This document shows positions 53,203-61,200 of a stretch of 64,000 nt of DNA, one piece after another (position 1 is the stretch's first letter; the number at the start of each line of letters is the position of its first letter). This DNA comes from Chitinophaga filiformis (GTDB lineage Bacteria; Bacteroidota; Bacteroidia; Chitinophagales; Chitinophagaceae). The translations under genes were made by a program, and so were the position numbers. The notes under the pieces were generated by a model. That model was not told the DNA's origin and did not search any database. It saw nothing but the letters and a program-made list of their open reading frames with translations. The stretch is from the NCBI RefSeq assembly GCF_021646545.1, contig NZ_JAKIRP010000011.1, forward strand, positions 234,633 through 298,632. The letters run 5' to 3'.

Positions 53203-53210
53203 TATATTTG
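53203..53210 (+). promoter_or_regulatory. -7 element TATATTTG before etfB
   Basis: TATATTTG fits TAnnTTTG and lies 36 bp before the start of etfB. No clear -33 element. Confidence 0.35.
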
Positions 53211-53245
53211 CTCATACCGCTTTAAAAAACAAAACAGTTTAGGCC

Positions 53246-53986
53246 ATGAAGATTTTAGTTTGTATCAGTAAAACTCCGGACACGACTGCAAAAATAGCTT
53301 TCACAGACAACAACACGAAATTCAATGAAGCGGGTGTACAGTTCATCATTAACCCCTACGATGAATGGTATGCCCTGGTCCGCGCTTTGGAATTGAAGGA
53401 AACCCTGGGTGCTACCGTACACCTGGTGACCGCCGGCGGTCCCGATACGGAGCCTATTATCCGCAAAGCCCTGGCTTTGGGTGGTGATGAGGCATTCCGC
53501 ATCAATACAGATAGCCAGGATAGTTTTTATATCGCTACGCAGATAGCGGAACATGCCCGTAAACAGGGATATGACCTGATCTTTACAGGCAAGGAAACTA
53601 TCGATTATAACGGCGCGGCCATCGGAGGCATGGTAGCCGAACTGCTGGACCTTCCCTATGTATCTATTGCTGCAAAATTTGAGCTGAATGGTACTGAAGC
53701 AACCATCAACCGCGAAATAGAAGGTGGAGAAGAGATCGTAAAAGTAACACTGCCCGTTGTTGTATCCTGCCAGAAAGGAATGGCGGAACAGCGTATCCCC
53801 GGCATGCGTGGTATCATGGCCGCCCGCACGAAGCCGCTGGCAGTAGTAGAACCCGTTGCAGCAGACGCTTTGACTACCGTTACCAGTTTTGAATTGCCAC
53901 CGGCAAAAGCGGGCGTAAAACTCATCAGCCCCGATAACGTCGATGAGTTGGTGAAATTACTGCACGATGAAGCAAAAGTGATCTGA
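53246..53986 (+). CDS. etfB: Electron transfer flavoprotein, beta subunit
   Basis: 246 residues. MKILVCISKTPDTTAKIAF, INPYDEWYALVRALELKE, DLIFTGKETIDYNGAAIGGMVAELLDLPYVS and the ETF-beta signature VVSCQKGMAEQRIPGMRGIMAARTKPL are clear. With EtfA it forms the FAD/AMP-binding heterodimer that carries electrons from acyl-CoA dehydrogenases. EtfA follows by 69 bp. Confidence 0.96.
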   Translation: MKILVCISKTPDTTAKIAFTDNNTKFNEAGVQFIINPYDEWYALVRALELKETLGATVHLVTAGGPDTEPIIRKALALGGDEAFRINTDSQDSFYIATQIAEHARKQGYDLIFTGKETIDYNGAAIGGMVAELLDLPYVSIAAKFELNGTEATINREIEGGEEIVKVTLPVVVSCQKGMAEQRIPGMRGIMAARTKPLAVVEPVAADALTTVTSFELPPAKAGVKLISPDNVDELVKLLHDEAKVI

Positions 53987-54055
53987 TCGCTGAACTGCTT
54001 GCAGGAACCTCTATTTTAAGCTCCATTTTTAAGTATTTAAATTCTACGTCAGAAC

Positions 54056-55021
54056 ATGTCAGTTTTAATATTCGCAGATCAGGCTCACGGTAAGATCAAA
54101 AAAGTAGCATTCGAAGCAGTACAATACGGTGCAAAAGTAGCACAGCAACTGGGCACTACAGCCACTGCACTCGTACTGGGAACAGCAGCTGGTGAAGAGC
54201 TGGAAGCATTGGGCAACTATGGCGCCACAAAGGTATTGCAGGTGGCAGATGCCCGGCTGAATGAAGTGGAAGGAACCGTATTCACAAAGATCATTGCCGA
54301 CGCCGTAGCACAGGAAGCAGCACAGGTAGTGATATTCCCACATAATTTCGACGGCAAGGCAGTGGCGCCGCGTGTAGCCGCCCGCCTGAAGGCCGGTTTT
54401 GTATCCGGAGCGGTTTCACTGCCCGATACCAGCAACGGTTTCGTGGTAAAGAAAAGTGTATTTTCCGGCAAGGCATTTGCCAATGTTAATATCAACACAG
54501 CAGTGAAGGTGATTGCTGTTATGCCTAACACCTTTGCGCTCGAACCAACGGCTGCCAAAGCAGCTGTAACAGCCTTCTCTCCTGCTATCAGTGATGCTGA
54601 TTTCAAAGTGAAGGTAAGCAGTGTGCAGACAGTAAGCGGAGAAGTGCCGCTCACAGAAGCAGATATCGTCGTGAGTGGCGGCCGGGGCCTTAAAGGACCG
54701 GAAAACTGGGGACTGGTGGAAGAGCTGGCAAAATCACTGGGTGCGGCTACAGCATGCTCCCGCCCCGTGGCAGACACCGGCTGGCGCCCGCATCATGAGC
54801 ACGTAGGACAAACAGGATTAACTGTACGCCCTAATTTATACATCGCGATCGGTATTTCCGGCGCTATTCAGCACCTGGCCGGGGTGAACGGTAGTAAGGT
54901 GATCGTGGTCATCAATAAAGACCCGGAAGCGCCTTTCTTTAAAGCAGCTGATTATGGTATTGTAGGGGATGCCTTTGAGGTAGTTCCGAAACTGACTGCT
55001 GCCATAAAGCAAATGAAGTAA
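54056..55021 (+). CDS. etfA: Electron transfer flavoprotein, alpha subunit
   Basis: 321 residues. The FAD-binding C-terminal domain shows GGRGLKGPENWGLVEELAKSLGAATACSRPVADTGWRPHHEHVGQTG and LYIAIGISGAIQHLAGVNGSKVIVVINKDPEAPFFKAADYGIVGD. The partner EtfB is directly upstream. No dehydrogenase gene is adjacent. Confidence 0.96.
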   Translation: MSVLIFADQAHGKIKKVAFEAVQYGAKVAQQLGTTATALVLGTAAGEELEALGNYGATKVLQVADARLNEVEGTVFTKIIADAVAQEAAQVVIFPHNFDGKAVAPRVAARLKAGFVSGAVSLPDTSNGFVVKKSVFSGKAFANVNINTAVKVIAVMPNTFALEPTAAKAAVTAFSPAISDADFKVKVSSVQTVSGEVPLTEADIVVSGGRGLKGPENWGLVEELAKSLGAATACSRPVADTGWRPHHEHVGQTGLTVRPNLYIAIGISGAIQHLAGVNGSKVIVVINKDPEAPFFKAADYGIVGDAFEVVPKLTAAIKQMK

Positions 55022-55125
55022 GTAAGCCGCTACCTAACGCTTACTTATTATCTGTTTTTTAGATAAGGAATATTTTTTCTAACTTCACGTTCTTATAAAA
55101 TATTCAGCGACAACGCAGGACAGAT

Positions 55126-55728
55126 ATGAGAAAAATAGAACTGGAAATAGTTGCTTTATCGCACAGCATTACGCAAACACATTCTTACGCCGTGGTTTTA
55201 GGAGAGGTGAACGGTTTGCGCCGCCTCCCTATTGTAATTGGCGGGTTTGAAGCACAGGCTATCGCTGTGGCATTAGAGAAAATGCAACCCAGCCGCCCAC
55301 TGACACATGATCTGATGAAAAACTTTATGAATGCTTTTAATATAGAGCTTCATGAAGTGGTGATCAGTAACCTGCAGGAAGGAATTTTTTATTCTAAATT
55401 GATCTGTTATAGTAATGAAGAAACAATAGAGATAGACTCACGTACATCCGATGCCCTCGCGCTGGCTGTACGTTTTGGCTGTCCGATCTTTACTTACGAA
55501 AATATTCTTAACAGCGCAGGTATCCTGCTCGATGATCCTGCCGGTAAAAAGAGCGGCGTAAAACCCGTTACTCCCACCATCTCAGAACATGAAAAAGGAG
55601 CGGAAGATGATCTCAAAGTACTGAACCTGGACGAGCTTACGCAGCTGTTGCAGGAAGTGCTGGAACAGGAAGATTACATCCGCGCCATCGCTATCCGCGA
55701 CGAGATCAACAGCCGTAAGAGCCGCTGA
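55126..55728 (+). CDS. Bifunctional nuclease (DUF151) plus UVR-motif protein
   Basis: 200 residues. The DUF151 bifunctional-nuclease domain occupies residues 1-135 (LGEVNGLRRLPIVIGGFEAQAIAVALEKMQPSRPLTHDLMKN, DSRTSDALALAVRFGCPIFTYENIL), followed by a UVR/UvrB-like helical hairpin at the end (ELTQLLQEVLEQEDYIRAIAIRDEI). Proteins of this kind are common in Bacteroidota; DNase/RNase activity is known for plant and mycobacterial relatives only. Ends 37 bp before a strong terminator. Confidence 0.88.
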   Translation: MRKIELEIVALSHSITQTHSYAVVLGEVNGLRRLPIVIGGFEAQAIAVALEKMQPSRPLTHDLMKNFMNAFNIELHEVVISNLQEGIFYSKLICYSNEETIEIDSRTSDALALAVRFGCPIFTYENILNSAGILLDDPAGKKSGVKPVTPTISEHEKGAEDDLKVLNLDELTQLLQEVLEQEDYIRAIAIRDEINSRKSR

Positions 55729-55765
55729 TAAACATCCTTGCATTTACTATTACAAAATAAACGAT

Positions 55766-55802
55766 CCATAAACCATAGTAGTACTATGGTTTATGGTTTT
55801 TT
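55766..55802 (+). terminator. Perfect hairpin terminator close to the ispE start codon
   Basis: Arms 55766-55779 and 55783-55796 pair perfectly over 14 bp around the loop AGT and are followed by six T. It ends only 6 bp before the ATG of ispE at 55808, leaving no room for an ispE promoter after it. It is either the terminator of the nuclease gene or an attenuator of ispE. Confidence 0.8.
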
Positions 55803-55807
55803 ATACC

Positions 55808-56614
55808 ATGATCGTCTTTCCGAATTGTAAGATAAACCTGGGCCTGCATGTAGTCAGCAAACGCACTGACGGCTTCCATGAACTGGAAACAGTATTCTAT
55901 CCCCTGCCACTGACAGATGCCCTGGAGGTGATCAGTCCCGGTAAGCTGCAATTTGCCACCAGCGGTATTGCTGTTCCCGGCAACAGTGCGGATAATCTAT
56001 GCCTGAAGGCCTGGCACCTGCTAAAACAGGACTTTCCTGCTCTTCCGGAGGTAGACATCCATCTGCATAAAAACATTCCCATAGGGGCCGGATTAGGTGG
56101 AGGATCTGCTGACGCAGCTTTTATGCTGCAATTGCTGAACAGCCGTTTTCAGCTAGGTATTACGGAGGCGCAGTTGTTGATCTACGCCGCTCAACTGGGA
56201 AGCGATTGTCCTTTCTTTATACAGAACAAACCCTGTTATGCTACCGGCAGAGGCGAGATCATGACGCCGATAGATCTGGATCTTTCACAATGGTCTTTTG
56301 TGCTGGTGTATCCGGGCGTACATATCAATACCGGCTGGGCTTTCAGCCATATTACACCAAAGGCGCCGGCATTGTCATTACGGGAAAATATTCTGCAACC
56401 GGTGGAAACATGGCGGCATACCATCAGCAACGATTTTGAAGCACCTGTGCTCGATGCATATCCGGAGCTGGCAGCCATTAAAGAAAAATTATATGCAGAG
56501 GGGGCTGTATATGCAAGTATGAGCGGAAGCGGGTCGGCGTTTGTGGGGATCTTTCCTAAAAACAAAACTGGTGGTATTACATTCAACGCCGGGTACAAAG
56601 TATTCATGCTATAA
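55808..56614 (+). CDS. ispE: 4-diphosphocytidyl-2-C-methyl-D-erythritol kinase IspE
   Basis: 268 residues from MIVFPNCKINLGLHVVSKR; the frame is open 15 bp upstream, inside the terminator. GHMP kinase: start motif NCKINLGLHV, phosphate loop IPIGAGLGGGSADAAF, and C-terminal SMSGSGSAFVGIF. It catalyses the fourth step of the MEP isoprenoid pathway. Its last ~20 codons are repeated twice in the spacer downstream. Confidence 0.95.
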   Translation: MIVFPNCKINLGLHVVSKRTDGFHELETVFYPLPLTDALEVISPGKLQFATSGIAVPGNSADNLCLKAWHLLKQDFPALPEVDIHLHKNIPIGAGLGGGSADAAFMLQLLNSRFQLGITEAQLLIYAAQLGSDCPFFIQNKPCYATGRGEIMTPIDLDLSQWSFVLVYPGVHINTGWAFSHITPKAPALSLRENILQPVETWRHTISNDFEAPVLDAYPELAAIKEKLYAEGAVYASMSGSGSAFVGIFPKNKTGGITFNAGYKVFML

Positions 56615-57216
56615 TCGTCATCCTTCTCTGTTAAGGAAGCCCTCTACATTTGAATATTTGTTTTTTAAACGCTATAAAATTATTTTAACGAAGCTGTAAG
56701 CGTTTGCAAAAGTATTTATCTTATCACGTCATCCACTCATTTAACGAATGCCCCTGCGTTTGAATATTTATCTTTTAATCGCGGTAAAATTATTCCACGC
56801 ATGCTATAGGCGTTTGGCAGAATCTTCCCGGAAATAAAAATAGCCGGCATTGCATTCAGCACCGACTACAAGTGTTTTATACTATAATCCTCATCTACTC
56901 ATTTAACGAAGCCCTCTACGTTTGCATATTTATCTTTTAGTCGCGATAAAATTATTTTATGCACGCTATAGGCGTTTTAATACGTACTATAAACAGGGTC
57001 ATGTATGGGAATCATCATACTGGAATCATTCGACGCAATCGGCAATGCAGGGGCTGTGTGTTTGTAGCGCGGGATGATCCTGGGACAACATAATGCGATC
57101 ATACATTTGCCCCCGAGGCCGTTTCCCGAGACAATGATGAGGCTTTTCCCCAAAACAAGATAGCCGGCATTGCGTTCAACACCGGCTACAAAGTATATCT
57201 TACAGTTACGATCCGC
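56549..57216. repeat. Decayed duplications of the ispE/rplT convergent junction
   Basis: The end of ispE (from about 56549) recurs at about 56822-56887 and 57142-57215; translated, these read FPKNKTGGITFNAGYKVFML, FPEIKIAGIAFSTDYKCFIL and FPQNKIAGIAFNTGYKVY. A ~95-bp unit starting TCATCC(A/T)CTC-TTTAACGAA-GCCC occurs at 56618, 56727 and 56890, and its head resembles the real rplT end (57210-57240). The filler holds TTTGAATATTTATCTTTTAA and AAAATTATTT in each copy. The layout looks like repeated copying of the gene junction. Confidence 0.75.
57022..57110. repeat. Second copy of the dispersed repeat of 16.44-16.6 kb
   Basis: GGAATCATTCG, TTTGTAGCGCGGG and AATGCGAT occur here in the same order as at 16443-16590, at similar distances but with only one short unit instead of three. 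It lies within the last copy of the ispE/rplT spacer. Confidence 0.6.
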
Positions 57217-57561
57217 TTATTTAACGGAAGCGATCAGGCTCTTGAAAGTTGCTGGTTCATTCATTGCCAGATCAGCCAATACCTTCCTGTTCAGGTCGAT
57301 ATTCTTTTCAGACAATTTATGGATAAACTCAGAGTAGGTCATACCTTCTGCTCTTGCAGCAGCGTTGATACGAGCGATCCACAGCTGACGGTAGTTTCTT
57401 TTCTTGAGTTTACGGCCTACATAGCTATAGGTAAGACCTTTCTCCAATACGTTTTTTGCTACGGTATAAACATTTTTCCTTTTACCGTAGAAGCCTTTGG
57501 CCTGCTTTAATATTTTCTTCCTGCGGGCCCTGGAAGCAACTGCATTTACTGAACGAGGCAT
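57217..57561 (-). CDS. rplT: 50S ribosomal protein L20
   Basis: 114 residues, MPRSVNAVASRARRKKILKQAKGFYGKRKNVYTVAKN, with the family block YRQLWIARINAAARAEGMTYSEFIHKL. Full length. It follows rpmI by 50 bp. Confidence 0.98.
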   Translation of the reverse strand: MPRSVNAVASRARRKKILKQAKGFYGKRKNVYTVAKNVLEKGLTYSYVGRKLKKRNYRQLWIARINAAARAEGMTYSEFIHKLSEKNIDLNRKVLADLAMNEPATFKSLIASVK

Positions 57562-57611
57562 ATAGTGCTTTTTTGATCAGGTTAATAATTAATTACACAC
57601 ACCACATCTCA

Positions 57612-57809
57612 TTATCTGAGAGCAAGCATTCTTTTTACCAGGTCCAGGTTAGCTGAACTAACAAGGCTGCTACCTCTGAGGTGGCGTTTTCTTTTGTTAG
57701 ACTTCTTGGTCAACAGGTGACTTTTGAAGGCATTATACCGCTTAATCTGTCCGCTCCCGGTCACCTTGAAGGTCTTCTTCGCCCGGGAATGAGTCTTTAC
57801 TTTGGGCAT
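57612..57809 (-). CDS. rpmI: 50S ribosomal protein L35
   Basis: 65 residues, MPKVKTHSRAKKTFKVTGSGQIKRYNAFKSHLLTKKSNKRKRHLRGSSLVS. Its own promoter is directly upstream, so infC, the usual first gene of this operon, is not immediately before it here. Confidence 0.98.
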   Translation of the reverse strand: MPKVKTHSRAKKTFKVTGSGQIKRYNAFKSHLLTKKSNKRKRHLRGSSLVSSANLDLVKRMLALR

Positions 57810-57829
57810 CTTACATCAAATTTGGACTG

Positions 57830-57859
57830 CAAAGGTAGGTAAATATTTTAAACAACAAA
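57830..57859 (-). promoter_or_regulatory. Promoter of rpmI-rplT (TTTG-N18-TACCTTTG)
   Basis: On the minus strand TTTG (57859-57856) and TACCTTTG (57837-57830) are 18 bp apart; the rpmI ATG follows 20 bp later. Confidence 0.65.
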
Positions 57860-58093
57860 CGGCCATTATAAAATAATTATTAACGTCCTAAGGGTGTGGA
57901 TAACTTTTGACCGCCTGATTAAACTTTTTTTTCGCACCGTTAAGATACTGAATATCAAATTCCCCCCACCCTCTTATTTCCAATTATTCTTCTATTTATC
58001 GCTTTAGAATATATACACATTTTTTATATTTCCTATATTAGTCATAATTTTAATTTTAAAATAGTCTCATTTCTTAGCCATATCAAGTAAAAA

Positions 58094-58207
58094 ATGATCA
58101 AGCCTATGGAAACACTTTACACTTCTCAAAAAGCCATTCCGGTGCAGGACTGGACATCGTATCGATCGGTAAGACATTGTAAATCTGTCAGTTGGCGTGA
58201 CGTCTAA
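58094..58207 (+). CDS. Possible 37-residue ORF upstream of the giant repeat protein
   Basis: The frame MIKPMETLYTSQKAIPVQDW, followed by 17 more residues and a stop, ends 41 bp before the large gene. It has no signal peptide or known motif. An A-rich stretch precedes the ATG. It could be a leader peptide or a chance frame. Confidence 0.3.
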   Translation: MIKPMETLYTSQKAIPVQDWTSYRSVRHCKSVSWRDV

Positions 58208-58248
58208 ATCACATCATTTCTGATACTCTTTTCACAAAACACCTACTG

Positions 58249-61200
58249 ATGAAAAAGATTCTAATCCTATTATATATGATGATGTGCTGCGCTATAGGAA
58301 TAGTGCAGGCACAGACCATATATGTTAACACACCGGATACGGTCTGTATCTCGACCGCCAGCGCTACTGCCGGTCAGGCCAAATACCTGAGCATCAACGC
58401 GATGGTCGTCACGAACAGCAGATATCAGGTGACGCAGCAGGCATCATGGAAAATAACCGGTCCGACCGGTTCCGATGCCGACTACGAGGTCCTTTACACC
58501 GGGAACACTGCAGCGACAACCAAGCTTGCAAAGCTACAGCGAACGAAATCGCTGACCTTGCAGTTCATGGTTCCCGGATGGTATGACATTGAAATCACCC
58601 TGCCTTATACAGACAACGGCGTGGCACGCACCCGGGTTGAAACGAGGCGTATTCGGGCGATGGACTGTACTATTAATACGTGCGGTACCAACGAAGCGAA
58701 TGACAAACCGGGTTTCTTTGAAGATTTCGGTACCATGCCAGGTAGCGGCATTGTTCGCCGGCCCTATCCTATTAATGGCGTAGTAACCTACGACTATCAG
58801 GGTACGGGCGATCTCGCGGATAACTATTATTCAATTGCAAACAACACACAGCTCAAAGGTGACTGGGTAAACAACACCGACCACACGGGTAATAGCCGTG
58901 GTGGGATGTTGGTTGCCAACTCCGCCTACGAACCGAGGAGATTCTATCAGAAGACTGTAACTGGTCTTTGTAGAGGCTCCGTTTATAATTTTAGTGCCTG
59001 GTTGATAAATATCAACCCTATCGGCGTTTTTGAAGGTGGTTGCGTATCCGGCTATCGATATGCCGGTGTAACCTTCCAGGTGGTGAATGCCGCCAACCCT
59101 AGCCAGATCCTGGCTAACTTCCCTACTTACAACGTGTCAATGGACCTTAGTAACCCTAAGTCCAGCTGGCAGAAATATGGAGGATCATTTACCGTTCCTT
59201 CCAATATAGATTCAGTTAGAGTACTTATTATTAATAACAAACCTGGTGGTTGTGGTAACGACATCGCGATCGACGATATCGAATTCGCATATTGTAGTCC
59301 GACTATTACCGCTTCCATTAAAGGTAAAACCGACAATCTCGCGGAAGTTGTCTGCGAAGGCGCTCCGATTACACTCACCTCTAATTATTCACCTGCAGAC
59401 TACTTCACCAATCCGGCCTACCAGTGGGAAATGAGTGACGACGAAGGTCTTACATGGATAAACGTACCTTTTGGTACTAATACCTCCAAAGAACTGGTGA
59501 TCGGCCCGGGTGAACTGAAAGGTACCAGGACCGTTCCTACGTCTTACCGTTTCCGTGTCCGTATTTATGAAACCGGGAGTGACGCCGTCACGTGTGCCTC
59601 GCCCTCGGAATACGTCCGGTTGACGATACTACCGATGCCACAGCTGTACCTGACGAAGAGCCAGGTCTGCTCGGGAGCATATGTTGAATTACAGGCGTCC
59701 GGAGGTTTCGACAGGTTCACCTGGAAAGACTTACCTGGATTTGAAGGAGACAAACGTACGATACAGGTGATTGACGACACCACTATTATGGTGTATGGTT
59801 ATGTGGACTATGCGGACGGGCATACGTGTGTGGACTCAAACACTGCGTATATCAGATCTATTGATCAACCTGTTATAGACGTAATCTCTACTTCACAAAA
59901 CGTCTGTGCGGGTTCTTCCGTTGAGATCCGTATCAACGAGGCGCTGGCAGGACATACAATTCAATGGTTCCAGGGACCTGATGGAAGTGGTAACCTGACC
60001 CATTTGCCTGAGTGGGATGGTATGACTACCCTTTTCCCCGTACAGATTAACAACGCTGCTCAGGGAGTATTTACTGTAAGGGTAAGTGACCCGACAAATA
60101 CCTGTCAGGTAGAATCTGCTCCATTTATTATTGATGTAACACCTGTACCAGTGGCCAATGCCGGCCCTGATCAAATGGCCTGCGCCAGTATAAACACCTC
60201 GGGTAACTTTACCATGGCCGCTCTGCTGAATTCCGGCGAAGCTGGTGTATGGACGATAGATACCCTCTGGGGACCAGGTGTAGATCCTACGGTTACTGCT
60301 GCTCAATTCAAGGATTATGCGACCATTCAGTTCCCGAACCTTCGTGGAACAAGGGTTAACCTGAAGAAAGGTGGTATGACCGTGAGGTTCAAATGGACTG
60401 TGAGGGCAACCGCCAATACTTTGTGTACAAGCAGCGACTTCGTTGAAGTTACACTCCTGTACGATCCGACTTTCAGTGATGCAGGTCGTGATACGACGCT
60501 CTGTGCTACGAATGTCTTTACGATGAATGCCAGCCGTCCGGATGGTACATTGACCGGTCCGTACGCGGAAACCGGTACATGGAAACTCGTATCTGGTAAT
60601 GCAACCATCGCAAACATCAATGCATATAATACAACAGTTACATCCAATGTTGCTGAACAGGATATCGTGCTGACGTGGTCAATCACCAATGCCGCAAACT
60701 GTACTCCAAGCATTGACACTGTTGTACTGCATAAAACTACCCGTCCGGTAGTTGTAGTGGCACCATCTATAGTTACCTGTAACACATCCGGTACCTTCAT
60801 GGTGGATACCCTGTCTACAAAAGGTAACCCGGATACTTACAGCATTACTGCTGGTACTCCTGCCCTGCCAGGTTTTGTAGCTGTTACTAACCAGCCAATT
60901 ACCATATGGCCTATAACAGTTAACTACCCTGTGGGCACACCACGCGGCGTATATAACTTCAACCTGAGCTACAGAAACAGCCTGAATGCAGGTTGTGATT
61001 CTACCGTTCCATTCTCTGTGAGCGTAGAAACTCCTCCTGTAGCTCCTACCGGAGTTGCCGTAGGTTCACCGAATATCTGTACTTCCGGTACAAGTACGCT
61101 GTCTGTTGTGGGTGGAAGCCTGGGGCAGAAAGCTGATGGTACACCAAACGGAACATGGGTATGGTACGCCGGAGGTTGTGGAGTAGGTGCTCCAATCGGT

